Source: Propionivibrio dicarboxylicus (GTDB taxonomy: Bacteria > Pseudomonadota > Gammaproteobacteria > Burkholderiales > Rhodocyclaceae). From it: 64,000 nt of DNA. Position 1 is the first letter of the stretch; the number at the start of each line of letters is the position of its first letter. A program made the position numbers and the translations under genes. The notes beneath the pieces were generated by a model. That model worked only from the letters and a program-made list of their open reading frames with translations. It had not been told where the DNA came from and searched no databases. The DNA lies in assembly GCF_900099695.1 (NCBI RefSeq), contig NZ_FNCY01000003.1:186001-250000 (forward strand), read 5' to 3'. Positions 39,048 through 50,116 of the stretch are shown here, piece after piece.

Positions 39048-39971
39048 ATGCTCGTTTTCCGCGGCTTTTCCCGACCGGCTCCGGCACCGACGGTCCTCAC
39101 CATCGGCAACTTCGATGGCGTCCACCTCGGCCACCGCGCGTTGCTGCGGAAACTGAAGGACCACGCGGCTGCCACCGGCCTGATGCCGGCGGTGCTGACC
39201 TTCGAACCGCACCCGCGCGAGTTCTTCGCCCCCGACAAGGCACCGACACGCCTGTCGAGCCTGCGCGAGAAGCTCGAACTGATCGCCGCCGAAGGCATCG
39301 ACTTCGCCTGCATCGGCCGTTTCAACGCTGCGCTGGCAAGTATGGACGCCGAAGCCTTCGTCGAGCGCCTGCTGGTTGACGCGCTGCGCGTCGGCCACCT
39401 GATCGTCGGCGACGACTTCCGCTACGGCGCCGGTCGCCGCGGCGACTTCGCGCTGCTCGAAACGCTCGGTCGCCGTCACGGATTCACCGTCGAAGCGCTT
39501 GGCGGCGTCCAGCAGGACGGTCTGCGCCTGTCGAGTTCTGCCGTGCGCCACGCACTGGCGGACGGCCGCATGGAAGACGCCGCCCGCTTTCTCGGCCGCC
39601 CTTATGTCATCGACGGACGCGTCGTGCGCGGCCAGCAACTTGGCCGTCATCTCGGCGTGCCGACCGCCAACATCCGCGTCAAGCACCGCCGGCCGGCGCT
39701 CGGCGGCGTCTATGCCGTCAGCGTCGATGGCCTGCCCGACGGCCCGCACCGGGGCATCGCCAACATCGGCTACCGGCCGAGCGTCGACAACACGACACGG
39801 GCGCTGCTCGAAGTCCATCTTTTCGACCTCGACCGCGACCTCTATGGCGCCCATCTTTCCGTCCGCTTCCTGCACAAGATCCGCGACGAGCGCAAATTCG
39901 CCGATCTCGATGCGCTGAAGCACCAGATTTCCGAAGACCTCCTTTCCGCACGACAGTATTTCACGCACTGA
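39048..39971 (+). CDS. ribF: Bifunctional riboflavin kinase / FAD synthetase
   Basis: This 307-aa protein has an N-terminal nucleotidyltransferase domain (TIGNFDGVHLGHRALL, about 17-32; FEPHPREFF) and a C-terminal riboflavin kinase domain (GRVVRGQQLGRHLGVPTANI; YAVSVDG; NIGYRPSV; LLEVHLFDLDRDLYG). It makes FMN and FAD. It starts a run with ileS, lspA and ispH, the order found in many proteobacteria; ileS begins 15 bp later. Confidence 0.97.
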   Translation: MLVFRGFSRPAPAPTVLTIGNFDGVHLGHRALLRKLKDHAAATGLMPAVLTFEPHPREFFAPDKAPTRLSSLREKLELIAAEGIDFACIGRFNAALASMDAEAFVERLLVDALRVGHLIVGDDFRYGAGRRGDFALLETLGRRHGFTVEALGGVQQDGLRLSSSAVRHALADGRMEDAARFLGRPYVIDGRVVRGQQLGRHLGVPTANIRVKHRRPALGGVYAVSVDGLPDGPHRGIANIGYRPSVDNTTRALLEVHLFDLDRDLYGAHLSVRFLHKIRDERKFADLDALKHQISEDLLSARQYFTH

Positions 39972-39986
39972 TACCGAGACACCGCC

Positions 39987-42785
39987 ATGGCTGACTACAA
40001 GAACACCCTGAATCTGACCGACACGTCGTTCCCGATGCGCGGCGACCTCGCCAAGCGCGAGCCGCAATGGGTCAAGGACTGGCAGGACAAGCAGCTCTAC
40101 GAGAAGATCCGCAAAGCGGCTCAGGGCCGTCCGCGCTTCGTCCTGCACGACGGCCCGCCCTATGCCAACGGCGACATCCACATCGGCCACGCGGTGAACA
40201 AGATCCTCAAGGACATCATCGTCCGCTCGAAGACGCTGGCCGGCTACGACGCGCCCTATGTCCCCGGCTGGGACTGCCACGGCTTGCCGATCGAGCACCA
40301 GATCGAGAAGCTGCATGGCAAGCACATCCCTGGCGACAAGGTGCGCGAACTCTGCCGCGCCTTCGCGGGCGAGCAGGTCAATCGCCAGAAGAAGGACTTC
40401 ATCCGCCTCGGCGTGCTCGGCGAATGGGACAATCCCTACCTGACGCTGGCCTTCAAGACCGAAGCCGACGAAATCCGCGCGCTCGGCAAGATCCTTGAGA
40501 AGGGTTACCTCTACCAGGGCCTGAAGCCGGTCAACTGGTGTCTCGACTGCGGCTCGGCGCTGGCCGAGGCCGAGGTCGAATACGAGGACAAGAGCTCGCA
40601 CGCCATCGACGTCGCCTTCGAAGTGCATCCGAACCACGCCGAAAAAGTCGCCAAGATCTTCGGCCTGACGCACCTGCGCGGCCCGGCCTTCGCCGTCATC
40701 TGGACGACGACGCCCTGGACGCTGCCGGCCAACGAGGCGGTCAGCGCCCATCCCGAATTCATCTACGACCTGATCGAAACGCCGAAGGGCGCGCTGATCC
40801 TCGTGCGCGAACTCGCCGAGGCCTGCCTCAAGCGCTACGGCTTCGAAGGCCAGGTCGTCGGCTCGGCCAACGGCCGCGCGCTCGAACACGTGCTGCTCAA
40901 GCACCCGTTCCAGGACCGCGATGTCGGCATCATCTGCGGCACGCACGTCACGCTCGAAGCCGGTACGGGCCTCGTCCATACGGCGCCGGCCCACGGTGCC
41001 GACGACTACCAGATCGGCAAGGTCTATGGCCTGCCGGTCAGCAACCCGGTCGACAACGACGGCCGCTTCGTCGCCAGCACGCCGGCGCTCTCGGTCTCAC
41101 CGCTCGCCGGCAAGACCGTCTGGGAAGCCAACCCGCTGGTGCTGCAGGAACTCGACGCCCGTGGCCTGCTGCTCAAATCCGAGAAGATCACGCACAGCTA
41201 CCCGCACTGCTGGCGGCACAAGACGCCGATCATCTTCCGTGCCACGACGCAGTGGTTCATCGGCATGGACCACAAGGACAAGGAAGACGCCGCGACGCTG
41301 CGCTGGATCGCCGAACGCGCCGTCGACGAGACGCAGTTCTTCCCGGCCTGGGGCCGCGCCCGCCTCGAAGCGATGATGAAGACGCGCCCCGACTGGTGCG
41401 TCTCGCGCCAACGCAACTGGGGCGTTCCGATTCCCTTCTTCCTGCACAAGGAGACCGGCGCGCTGCATCCGCGCACGCCGGAGCTGATCGAACAGGTCGC
41501 GCTGCGCGTCGAACAGGCCGGCATCGAGGCCTGGTTCTCGCTCGACGCCAAGGAATTGCTCGGCGACGAAGCCGACCAGTACCGCAAGATGAAGGACACG
41601 CTCGACGTCTGGTTCGACTCCGGCGTCACCCACCTCTCGGTCATGCGCGGCTCGCACGTCGACGCCTGCGCCTATCCCGCCGACCTCTACCTCGAAGGCT
41701 CCGACCAGCACCGCGGCTGGTTCCAGAGTTCGCTGCTGACCGGCTGCGCCATTGACGGCCGCGCCCCCTACAAGGCGCTGCTAACGCACGGCTTCGTCGT
41801 CGACGGCAAGGGCCGCAAGATGTCGAAGTCGATGGGCAACGTCATCGCCCCGCAGAAGGTCTCGGACACGCTCGGCGCCGACATCCTGCGCCTGTGGACG
41901 GCGGCCACCGACTACTCGGGCGAACTGTCGATCTCCGACGAAATCCTGAAGCGCGTCGTCGAGGCCTATCGCCGCATCCGTAACACGCTGCGCTTCCTGC
42001 TCGCCAACACCTCCGACTTCGATGCCACGAAGGATCTGCTGCCGCCGGCGCAATGGCTCGAAATCGACCGCTACGCGCTGGCCATGACGCGTGAATTGCA
42101 GGCGCAATGCGAGACCGAGTACGGCAAGTACGAATTCCACCGCGTCGTCCAGGCGCTGCAGACCTATTGCTCCGAAGACCTCGGCGGTTTCTACCTCGAT
42201 ATCCTCAAGGACCGGCTGTACACCACCGCCGCCGGCTCGGCCGCCCGCCGCTCGGCGCAGAGCGCGCTGTGGCACATCGCCCAGACGCTCGTCAAACTGA
42301 TGGCGCCGATCCTCTCCTTCACCGCCGAAGAGGCCTGGGCGACGATGAGCGGCAAGACCGACGACTCGATCATGCTGCACACCTGGCAGGCGCTGCCGGC
42401 GCTCGACGGCGAAGCGGCACTGATCGAGAAATGGAACGCGATCCGCGCCACCCGCGCCGAGGTCACCCGCGCGCTTGAGGAACTGCGCATCGCCGGGAAG
42501 ATCGGTTCCTCGCTGCAGGCTGAAGTCACGCTCCAGGCCGACGGCGAGAAATATGCGCAACTCGCCTCGCTCGGCGACGACCTGCGCTTCGTCTTCATCT
42601 GCTCGAAGACGACGCTCGTCCGCGGCGCCGAAGAAAAGGTCGACTGCGCGCCGCTCACTCACGCCAAGTGCGAACGCTGCTGGCATGTGCGCGAGGACGT
42701 CGGCGCCAACCCGGCACACCCGGATCTCTGCGGCCGCTGCGTCAGCAACCTGCACGGTGAGGGCGAAGCGCGTGCCTGCGCGTAA
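39987..42785 (+). CDS. ileS: Isoleucyl-tRNA synthetase
   Basis: This 932-aa class I synthetase has the HIGH motif in [19 protein letters not shown] (about 57-75), a CP1 editing domain ([14 protein letters not shown]), the KMSKS loop [11 protein letters not shown] (about 611-621), and a C-terminal zinc finger with [10 protein letters not shown] and CGRC. It is the bacterial Ile1 type. The last 14 bp overlap lspA. Confidence 0.98.
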   Translation: MADYKNTLNLTDTSFPMRGDLAKREPQWVKDWQDKQLYEKIRKAAQGRPRFVLHDGPPYANGDIHIGHAVNKILKDIIVRSKTLAGYDAPYVPGWDCHGLPIEHQIEKLHGKHIPGDKVRELCRAFAGEQVNRQKKDFIRLGVLGEWDNPYLTLAFKTEADEIRALGKILEKGYLYQGLKPVNWCLDCGSALAEAEVEYEDKSSHAIDVAFEVHPNHAEKVAKIFGLTHLRGPAFAVIWTTTPWTLPANEAVSAHPEFIYDLIETPKGALILVRELAEACLKRYGFEGQVVGSANGRALEHVLLKHPFQDRDVGIICGTHVTLEAGTGLVHTAPAHGADDYQIGKVYGLPVSNPVDNDGRFVASTPALSVSPLAGKTVWEANPLVLQELDARGLLLKSEKITHSYPHCWRHKTPIIFRATTQWFIGMDHKDKEDAATLRWIAERAVDETQFFPAWGRARLEAMMKTRPDWCVSRQRNWGVPIPFFLHKETGALHPRTPELIEQVALRVEQAGIEAWFSLDAKELLGDEADQYRKMKDTLDVWFDSGVTHLSVMRGSHVDACAYPADLYLEGSDQHRGWFQSSLLTGCAIDGRAPYKALLTHGFVVDGKGRKMSKSMGNVIAPQKVSDTLGADILRLWTAATDYSGELSISDEILKRVVEAYRRIRNTLRFLLANTSDFDATKDLLPPAQWLEIDRYALAMTRELQAQCETEYGKYEFHRVVQALQTYCSEDLGGFYLDILKDRLYTTAAGSAARRSAQSALWHIAQTLVKLMAPILSFTAEEAWATMSGKTDDSIMLHTWQALPALDGEAALIEKWNAIRATRAEVTRALEELRIAGKIGSSLQAEVTLQADGEKYAQLASLGDDLRFVFICSKTTLVRGAEEKVDCAPLTHAKCERCWHVREDVGANPAHPDLCGRCVSNLHGEGEARACA

Positions 42786-43263
42786 CGCCCGTCCCTGGCT
42801 GGCCCTGGCCGGGGGCGTCATCGCCCTCGACCAGTTGAGCAAATGGGTCGTCCTCGGCGCCCTGCATTTCGGCGAGACGCGCTATGTCGCGCCGTTCTGG
42901 AACTGGGTGCTGACCTTCAATCCCGGCGCCGCCTTCAGCTTCCTTTCCGATGCTGGCGGCTGGCAGCGCTGGTTCTTCACCGCCCTGTCGTTCGGTGTCT
43001 CGGCCTGGATCGTCGTCATGCTCCGCCGTCACCACCGTGAGACGGGCCTGTCGCTGGCGCTGGCGCTGGTCCTCGGCGGCGCGATCGGTAACGTCATCGA
43101 CCGCATCCGCTTCGGCGCCGTCGTCGACTTCATCCAGTGGCATGCCGCCGGCTACTACTGGCCGGCCTTCAACGTCGCCGACTCGGCCATCACGCTCGGC
43201 GCGGTGCTGCTCGTCTGGGATCAGTGGCGCCGGAAACCGGACGACGCCGACGCGGTCCAATAG
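42772..43263 (+). CDS. lspA: Lipoprotein signal peptidase II
   Basis: This 163-aa four-helix membrane aspartyl protease has the motifs [38 protein letters not shown] and FNVADSAI, with the two catalytic Asp in NVIDR and NVADS. It cleaves prolipoproteins such as the one at 1429-1971. The GTG start at 42772 has GAGGG eight bases upstream and gives the normal N-terminus. Confidence 0.95.
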   Translation: MPARNARPWLALAGGVIALDQLSKWVVLGALHFGETRYVAPFWNWVLTFNPGAAFSFLSDAGGWQRWFFTALSFGVSAWIVVMLRRHHRETGLSLALALVLGGAIGNVIDRIRFGAVVDFIQWHAAGYYWPAFNVADSAITLGAVLLVWDQWRRKPDDADAVQ

Positions 43264-43294
43264 GCCTCGTCCCGACCTTCCCCACGGATTTCCC

Positions 43295-44227
43295 ATGCAC
43301 GTCATCCTTGCCAATCCCCGCGGCTTCTGCGCCGGCGTCGAACGCGCCATCGCCATCGTCGAGCGCGCCATCGAGAAGTTCGGCGCACCGATCTACGTGC
43401 GCCACGAAGTCGTGCACAACCGTTTCGTCTGCGACAACCTGCGCGCCAAGGGTGCGATCTTCGTCGAGGAACTCGACGAAGTGCCGGCCGGCCAGACCGT
43501 CATTTTCAGCGCCCACGGTGTGCCCAAGAGCGTGCGCGAGGATGCCGAACGGCGCGGCCTGCGCGTTTTCGACGCCACCTGCCCGCTGGTTACCAAGGTC
43601 CACAACCAGGTCGCCCGCCTGCACCGCGACGACTACGAAATTGTCATGATCGGCCACAAGGGCCACCCCGAGGTCGAAGGCACGATGGGGCAAAGTACCG
43701 GCCGCATGCATCTGGTCGAAACGGCCGAGGAGGTCGCCGCGCTGAGCGTCACCACGCCCGACCGCCTGGCCTACGTGACGCAGACGACGCTCTCCGTCGA
43801 CGACGCCGAGCGCGTCATCGCCGCCCTCAAGACCCGTTTCCCTTCCATCGTCGGCCCCAAGCGCGACGACATCTGCTACGCGACGCAGAATCGCCAGGAC
43901 GCCGTCAAGGCGCTCGCCCAGACCACCGACCTCGTGCTCGTCGTCGGCTCGCGCAACAGTTCGAACTCCAACCGCCTGCGCGAAGTCGCCCGGCTGAACG
44001 GCACCGATGCGCACCTCATCGACGATGCCAGACAGATCGACCGCGCCTGGCTGGCCGATGTCAAACGCATCGGTGTGACGGCCGGGGCATCGGCCCCCGA
44101 AGTGCTCGTCCAGCAGGTCATCACGACGCTCGCGGCCGAAGGTAGCACAGGCGTCGAGCAGCTGATCGGCGCCGAGGAAAACGTCACCTTCGCCTTGCCG
44201 AAAGAACTGCAGGGCGACGCCGGGTAA
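43295..44227 (+). CDS. ispH: 4-hydroxy-3-methylbut-2-enyl diphosphate reductase
   Basis: This 310-aa [4Fe-4S] enzyme has cluster ligands in [23 protein letters not shown] and [11 protein letters not shown], and the active-site HEVVHN and SSNSNRL segments. It catalyses the last step of the MEP isoprenoid pathway. It follows lspA by 31 bp and converges on the TonB-like gene. Confidence 0.97.
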   Translation: MHVILANPRGFCAGVERAIAIVERAIEKFGAPIYVRHEVVHNRFVCDNLRAKGAIFVEELDEVPAGQTVIFSAHGVPKSVREDAERRGLRVFDATCPLVTKVHNQVARLHRDDYEIVMIGHKGHPEVEGTMGQSTGRMHLVETAEEVAALSVTTPDRLAYVTQTTLSVDDAERVIAALKTRFPSIVGPKRDDICYATQNRQDAVKALAQTTDLVLVVGSRNSSNSNRLREVARLNGTDAHLIDDARQIDRAWLADVKRIGVTAGASAPEVLVQQVITTLAAEGSTGVEQLIGAEENVTFALPKELQGDAG

Positions 44228-44247
44228 GACGCCCGCCCCGCTGGCGG

Positions 44248-44916
44248 CTAACGCCTGAGCCGTGCGCGCGGTGGCGGCGGCGCGTATTGCAACTCGCCCT
44301 TGAGCCGCGCATGCACGCTCGCCCCATGACGGATTGCCGGCGTGAAGGGCTGCCGCAACAGTGCTTCCTCAAGACTGGCGACCAGCACCGCCGGCAGATC
44401 GGTATCGAGCACATCGACGCGGCCGACGCGGCCGACGTCGTCAATCCACAATTCGACGACGAGACGCCCCGGCGTCAGCGCTTCCTGCCCCCCCGACGCC
44501 GAAGCAGCCAGCGTCGACAGTTCGGTCAGCGGATACGGCGGCACATCGACTTCGGCGTGCAGGTAATAGGTCGGATCGATCGCGACGACGCCGGCCGGCA
44601 CGTCGCGCATTGCCGGCGGCAGAGCACTTCCCGGTGCGGGCGCATCGGCATCGTCGGACGACGGCACGGACGCCGTCAGCGGCACCGGCGATGTCGATGT
44701 CGAGATTTGCGCAGGCGGCGTCTTCCGGACTGGCGAGCCCATGTTTTTCGCCATCGCCATGGCAATCGTCGCATCCAGTGGCAGCGGCGCCGCACGGCTG
44801 AAACCGGCGAAAGCGTCACCGCGCGGCAAGCCCTGCCAGACGAGCAGGGCGAGCGCATGCACGAGCAGCGACGCCAGCACTGCCACGCTCAGCGGTTGAC
44901 GCTCGCTCTGACGCAC
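44248..44916 (-). CDS. TonB-like protein
   Basis: This 222-aa protein has an N-terminal membrane anchor with the TonB/GspC-type SLLVHALALLVW (about 15-27), a Pro/Ala/Ser-rich spacer (about 60-110), and a C-terminal TonB-fold domain (GRLVVELWIDDVGRVGRVDVL, LEEALLRQPFTPAI) ending in a basic tail. No ExbB or ExbD gene is nearby. It starts 10 bp after pilY1, so it is probably the last gene of the minor-pilin operon, and its partner might be pilus-related or not TonB-dependent transport at all. Confidence 0.7.
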   Translation of the reverse strand: MRQSERQPLSVAVLASLLVHALALLVWQGLPRGDAFAGFSRAAPLPLDATIAMAMAKNMGSPVRKTPPAQISTSTSPVPLTASVPSSDDADAPAPGSALPPAMRDVPAGVVAIDPTYYLHAEVDVPPYPLTELSTLAASASGGQEALTPGRLVVELWIDDVGRVGRVDVLDTDLPAVLVASLEEALLRQPFTPAIRHGASVHARLKGELQYAPPPPRARLRR

Positions 44917-44926
44917 GACCGCCCGC

Positions 44927-47900
44927 CTATTCGATCAACTGTCGCCAGGACACGCGTCGCGGCACCGTCGCCGCGCTGCCGATGCCGACGTCGCGCACAT
45001 CGGTCGTCGTGTCGCCGAGCCGGGTAATACTGCGTACGGCGCCGCCGTCGAGCTGGACGATGACCGGCCGCGTCGCCAGCGCGTTGGCGATCTTGACGCC
45101 GCCAAACCCGGAAATCGGCGCCCCGGAACGGTAGTCGAGGTTATAGATGAAGCTCTGGCCGGCCGAGGAACAGGCCGTGCCGGTCGGCTGGTTGGTCGTA
45201 AACACCAGCGTCCCGAGCACCAGCGCCGGATCGGTATAAGAGCGTTCACCGTTGTCGGGGAAGTCGAGATACCAACCGGCGGCGCTGGCGAGGTTCACCG
45301 AGTTCTGGCTGACCAGACGGTTCTGGTTGCTATCGATCGTCACCGTCTGGGCGATGAAGGTCGCCGTACCGCCGCGCACCGCGCCCCAGCCGGTCGCCGT
45401 CAGCGGGTCCTTGACGGCATAGAAGGACTGCTTGTTGTTGGTCGGCGAACTCTGCTGCGCCGCATCCGAGCGATCGCTGTCGCCGAGGAAGCGACCGGTC
45501 CCGACCAGCACCAACGCGACGCCGTTGCTGTCGCCAAGCTCCGGACGCTCGGTCACCGGCTGCAGCGTCCCGGCCGGCCCGGAGAACACTGCCAGGCGCA
45601 AGGCTTCGTAGCCCGACGGACTGATCGTGTCGTTGACGTCGAAACGCCAGAGATTGCCGAAGAGATCGCCGCCGTAGACGCGCCGGACGGTATTGTCGGT
45701 ATCGGGCGAATCGACCCAGGCAGCGATCTTGGCGAGCCCGCTCGGACACGGCGCCGTCGTACACACACCGGAAATCGCCGAATTGCTGCCGACCCCCGTG
45801 GCGATCTTGCGGATGATCGCGCCGGTCTGCGGGTTGAGGACATACAAATAACCGCCGCCGTCGCCCGGCGTCGTGTTGTTGTAGCCCGACGTCACGAGTA
45901 CCGCCCAGGTGCCATCGGCGAGCTTGGTGACGACCGGGTTGCCGTAGCTGTAACCCAGGTCGCAATCGTCGCTGGCGCCGACCGCCGCCGCGAGCGTCGC
46001 GGCGCAGGACGTCGTCCGCCGCTTGAACTCCCAGAGCGCTTTCGGCTGCGTCGGATCGGTGATGTCGAGCGCATAGAAGCCGGCGCCGCCGGCGGCGAGC
46101 CCGCCGATCAGCAAGGTCTTCCAGCTGCCGCCGAAATAGGCATAGTCGACCACCGGCGTGCCGTCGAGGAGGAAGCGGTGATCGTTCTTGTAATTCATCG
46201 ACGCAAGTTTGTAGAGATTCGGCAGCACCATGCTCGGCAGGTAGGCCCAGCTCTCCTGCCCGGTCGTCGCGTTGACGGCGTGCAGCATGCCGTCATTGGC
46301 GGCGACATACACCATGCCCGGATTGCTGGCCTGTGACGCCTTGAAGGTACTGAAACCGCTGTCGGAATAATTGGCCAGCGGCTGCTTCACATACACCGCT
46401 TCGGACGACACGATGTCGCCCAAGGCGTGCGTGCGCAGACGGTAGTAGATCGGCCGGGCGGCGGCGGTATTGTCGGTGCGGTCCTCGTAGCCGGTCTGCC
46501 CGCGCAGGAAGCGGATCAGCTTGTCGCCGGCCGCGTCGGCCTGCTCGCTCGATGACAGACAATTACGAATGGTCGGATCGCCGACGATGGTGTAGGTCGT
46601 CGTCGCGCAGAACTGCGGCAGCGAGGCCATCGCCGTCGACGAGAAATACGCCTGCTCGGCGGTCGTCAGGTTGCCCCAGACGAAGGGTTTCAACTGGCTC
46701 GGGTAGGTACTCGTCTCGGTCGAGAAGGTATAGATCGTGCGCGTGTCGGTCGTCGCCGTCACCTTCGTATCGAGCAGCGGCTGCGCGTTCCAGTCGATCA
46801 CCGGCGTCGGCGGCGTGCCCGAGGTGATGATGTTGCCGGTTGCCACGTCGATCTGCAGGCGCTGCAACTCGCTCGTCCATTCGCTCGTCTTGAAGTCCGA
46901 GCTGAACAGGAAATTGTCGCCGGTCGTGATGTTCGGGTTGCTGGTCGTCGCGGCAGCGGCATCGCCAAGCTTGGCCGAAATGCTGGCCAGCGCGCCGGAC
47001 AGTCCGGCCGCGAGCGCCGCCGGGTCGCCGGCGCTGAAGTACTGGCCGCGCCCGTTGACCGCAGCATGCCAGAGGTCATCGACGTTGGCCTGGGAATCGC
47101 TGGACGGTGTCGGCCAGTTGCAGGTCGTCCCCGACGACTGCCAGGTGCAGCTCGTCGACGAGGCTGTCGCACCGGCGGCAACGTCCTGGTAGTCGCCGCT
47201 GCTCGCGCTCGAATAATTCGACTGGAATTTCATGTAGCCGTCGATCCCGAGTCCGAGCGTGTAGGTCGTCATGCGCTGAATGTTGTTGGTATAAGTGCCG
47301 TTGGCCGAATCGTAATCGCCGGTACCGACGTCGACGCCGTTGTTCATCGAACCGGCAACGCGCAGGTCGGTGTTGTAGTAGTAGTGCGCGACGTCGGCCA
47401 GCGTGTCGGACACGCCACCCGAGGTCGCCACCGTCGTCGCCGTCGTCCCGGCGGTCGGTCCGGTTGTCGACAGCGTCGTCACCGTCGCTGTGCCGCTCGT
47501 CGTCGTATTTGTCGCCGTGATCGCTGCCGATGACGTTCCGGCAGCGGTCGGCGTCGCCATGCAGGTCGAGGTCGACGAGGCCGTCGTCCAGCTGGTTCCA
47601 GCGCCCGGCGCGCCGGTATCGCTCGTCGTCGACAGGGTGTTGCTGACCGTCGCCGTCGAGGTCGCGGCCGTGCTGTTGGTATTCGAGGTGACGACACCAT
47701 TGATCGTCACCACGGTATTGTTGTAGGTCGAGGTCTGGTCGGTGACGATCACCAGCGAACCGACCGCGACCTGGTTATAGGTCTGCGTCGCCGTCGTCAC
47801 CGTCGTGCCGGTGTTGCTGGACGTCGTCCCGCGCCGGCAGACGTAGAGCGAGTTGCCCGAATACACCGCATTACACGAACTCGTCCCGGCCGTCGAATTA

Positions 47901-50095
47901 TTCGGATAGAGACACCATTCGACGCCGGCGCCGTCGGTGACACAGCCGAGATCGACCCCCCCCGGCGTGGCGGTCGAGTTGCTGGTGCCGCGACAGGCAT
48001 AGGCCTTCGGACTGGTGCCGGCGCCACTCGTACAGTTGGTGCCCTTGCTGGTATTCGCCTCCATGCACCAGGTGCGCGTGGCGTTAGCCGAGTTCTTGCT
48101 GTTGTCCTGAGCGCAACTGCCGGCCGCCGCCGGCACCGAAATCGCACAGCTGGCACCCTGCGTGACGACGGTCCGCGTCCAGGTGGACGTCTGCGTCGCG
48201 CTCTGCACCGACTGCTGCCGGACGACCGTCGTATAGGGTGTCACCGCCGTCACCGTCGCCGTCGCGCCGTCCGAATACGGCCGCCCGGCGCCGCCGTCGC
48301 TGTTGCCGATCGCCGTCGTCCGGTCGAGCCGGCAGCCCTGGCCGTTCCGGCCCGAACAACCGCTGTCGTTGCCGGTATTCCAGTAACCGTCGGTCGACAG
48401 GATGGTGAAATTCTTCTGGCATGAATACTGGACCGGATCGACAACCGTCGAGCCATTGAGCGAGACGCCGTTCAGGCTGCCACCATAGATCAGGCCCGCC
48501 GTCGACAAAGCCGAACGCAGCGGCGTGCCGTTGCTCGGATCGGCGGCGAACAGCTTGGCGTACCAGGAACTCTTCTGGCCGCTGTCGAAGGTGGCGACGT
48601 TGAGGAAGGAATTGCTGGCATTCGCGTCAATCGACAGGTAACCGACGCGGAAATTGTCGGAAACGCCCTGAAACGCGAGGCTCGTCGCCGACTTCATCAT
48701 CTGCATCCGCGTCCGGTAGTAGGTGTACCAGTTGGCGAAATTGGTCATTTCCTCGGCATAGGTACAGGTCGAACCGGCACAGTCGGAGCGCGCGCTGGCC
48801 TTCGTCGACGAACCCGGATACGGATAACTGTTGTTCGTCGATACGATGTCGACACGCTGGAAGCTGCCCGGCACCGGCTTCTTGCCGTTGAAACTGCCGC
48901 TGCCGGCGATCGTCATCGTCGTCGTCCCGGACCCGTTGCTCTGGACCGGCGTCACCGACCCGTTCGCCGCCGTCGCCGCATACGGTGCATAGATCAGGAA
49001 GGTGCAGGTGCGCGTGCCGCTGCTCGTCGCACAGCGTTTCGCCGTCGCCATATAACCGTTGGCGAGATTGTTGATGATCGCCTGCGCCACGGTATCGACG
49101 TCGTTCGACGCGGTCGTCGCCGTACTCAGGAGCGCCGCCCCCGTAGCAACGGTAATGCCGGTTACCGTTGCCGCCTTGTTGCTCGATGCCGTCGAACTGC
49201 CGCTGACTGAAAAGCTGATGAAATTGCTCGTATCGCCCGACTTGAAGATCATCGGATAGCGCGGATACTGAAAGGTATCGTTCTTCAGCGCCTGACAGGT
49301 CGTCAGCGCCGTGTCGCTGCACCAACGCAGCTTGGCCGGCACCGTGTAGGAACCGGTCGCCGCCGAGGCCACCGTGCAGTTGGTCTGCTTGTCCGAATCG
49401 CAGTACTCGCCGGGAACGATGACGTAGTAATAGGCATTGCCTGAAATCGCATGGAAGCTCGCGTAGCTCGAATTCGGCAGCAGGTAGTTCGAGGTATTCC
49501 TGAAACAGCTGGTGTAATTGGTATCGGTACACCACTCGCCGTCGGGATAGCCGGCAACAAGATCGACGACCTTGGTCGATGCGTGCTGAATGCCATAAGC
49601 ATCGAGCTTGACGGACGTCCAGGCCGAGGTATTGGCCGAGGTCTGGCTATCCTTGCTGGTGCCATCGGCATTGACCGGCGGGACATAGCGGATGGCCGGG
49701 TTGTAATAGATCCGGTTGAAGTCGCTCGTCATGAACGGCACATCGCCGCGCATGGTGCCGAAGGTCGTCGCCGATCCCGACATCCACATGCAGGCATCGC
49801 TCGACCCGGAACGGTTGCGGCAGCAGGCAGAGCCGGAGTTCGAGGTACTGACCGTGCCATCCGACTTCTTGCAGTAATAGTCGTTGGCCCAGTCGGGCAG
49901 GAAGTCCCAGTTCATACTGCCCGAATCGTCGAGGATGAACATCAGGTTCGGCTTGACTGCCGTCGCGTTGTTTTCCGAGGTCACCATCGGCGAGGTGGCG
50001 ATATCGGTGGACGCGCCATAGGCCGCCACGCCGGCCAGGGTGACGATGATCGCCGCCAGCCGGCGTCCCCATGAAAAAATCCAGCTCTCACGCAT
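44927..50095 (-). CDS. pilY1: Type IV pilus tip/adhesin protein PilY1
   Basis: This 1722-aa secreted protein has a signal peptide (cleavage near residue 28) and a von Willebrand A-like N-terminus with the metal-site sequence MFILDDSGSMNWD. A very Thr/Ser/Val-rich middle (about residues 620-990) follows. The C-terminal beta-propeller contains VYVAANDGMLHAVNA, a YGGDLFGNLWRFDVND blade, and a Ca-binding-type loop DSPDTDNTVRRVYGGD. PilY1 sits at the pilus tip, promotes assembly and adhesion, and controls surface sensing. GAGGA six bases before the ATG fixes the start. It is preceded by the minor pilins pilE-fimT-pilV-W-X. Confidence 0.93.
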   Translation of the reverse strand: MRESWIFSWGRRLAAIIVTLAGVAAYGASTDIATSPMVTSENNATAVKPNLMFILDDSGSMNWDFLPDWANDYYCKKSDGTVSTSNSGSACCRNRSGSSDACMWMSGSATTFGTMRGDVPFMTSDFNRIYYNPAIRYVPPVNADGTSKDSQTSANTSAWTSVKLDAYGIQHASTKVVDLVAGYPDGEWCTDTNYTSCFRNTSNYLLPNSSYASFHAISGNAYYYVIVPGEYCDSDKQTNCTVASAATGSYTVPAKLRWCSDTALTTCQALKNDTFQYPRYPMIFKSGDTSNFISFSVSGSSTASSNKAATVTGITVATGAALLSTATTASNDVDTVAQAIINNLANGYMATAKRCATSSGTRTCTFLIYAPYAATAANGSVTPVQSNGSGTTTMTIAGSGSFNGKKPVPGSFQRVDIVSTNNSYPYPGSSTKASARSDCAGSTCTYAEEMTNFANWYTYYRTRMQMMKSATSLAFQGVSDNFRVGYLSIDANASNSFLNVATFDSGQKSSWYAKLFAADPSNGTPLRSALSTAGLIYGGSLNGVSLNGSTVVDPVQYSCQKNFTILSTDGYWNTGNDSGCSGRNGQGCRLDRTTAIGNSDGGAGRPYSDGATATVTAVTPYTTVVRQQSVQSATQTSTWTRTVVTQGASCAISVPAAAGSCAQDNSKNSANATRTWCMEANTSKGTNCTSGAGTSPKAYACRGTSNSTATPGGVDLGCVTDGAGVEWCLYPNNSTAGTSSCNAVYSGNSLYVCRRGTTSSNTGTTVTTATQTYNQVAVGSLVIVTDQTSTYNNTVVTINGVVTSNTNSTAATSTATVSNTLSTTSDTGAPGAGTSWTTASSTSTCMATPTAAGTSSAAITATNTTTSGTATVTTLSTTGPTAGTTATTVATSGGVSDTLADVAHYYYNTDLRVAGSMNNGVDVGTGDYDSANGTYTNNIQRMTTYTLGLGIDGYMKFQSNYSSASSGDYQDVAAGATASSTSCTWQSSGTTCNWPTPSSDSQANVDDLWHAAVNGRGQYFSAGDPAALAAGLSGALASISAKLGDAAAATTSNPNITTGDNFLFSSDFKTSEWTSELQRLQIDVATGNIITSGTPPTPVIDWNAQPLLDTKVTATTDTRTIYTFSTETSTYPSQLKPFVWGNLTTAEQAYFSSTAMASLPQFCATTTYTIVGDPTIRNCLSSSEQADAAGDKLIRFLRGQTGYEDRTDNTAAARPIYYRLRTHALGDIVSSEAVYVKQPLANYSDSGFSTFKASQASNPGMVYVAANDGMLHAVNATTGQESWAYLPSMVLPNLYKLASMNYKNDHRFLLDGTPVVDYAYFGGSWKTLLIGGLAAGGAGFYALDITDPTQPKALWEFKRRTTSCAATLAAAVGASDDCDLGYSYGNPVVTKLADGTWAVLVTSGYNNTTPGDGGGYLYVLNPQTGAIIRKIATGVGSNSAISGVCTTAPCPSGLAKIAAWVDSPDTDNTVRRVYGGDLFGNLWRFDVNDTISPSGYEALRLAVFSGPAGTLQPVTERPELGDSNGVALVLVGTGRFLGDSDRSDAAQQSSPTNNKQSFYAVKDPLTATGWGAVRGGTATFIAQTVTIDSNQNRLVSQNSVNLASAAGWYLDFPDNGERSYTDPALVLGTLVFTTNQPTGTACSSAGQSFIYNLDYRSGAPISGFGGVKIANALATRPVIVQLDGGAVRSITRLGDTTTDVRDVGIGSAATVPRRVSWRQLIE

Positions 50096-50116
50096 TTCCG
50101 TTCCTCTCAACCCACG

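Noticed and set aside
36562..39156. An 864-residue open frame antisense to ccoI
   Set aside because: This is again an open antisense frame from high GC; ccoI carries all P-type ATPase motifs.
47400..48250. Repeated GTCGTC/GCCGTC-like runs as a possible CRISPR or tandem repeat array
   Set aside because: They encode the Thr/Val-rich part of PilY1, are irregular, and have no constant repeat-spacer units.
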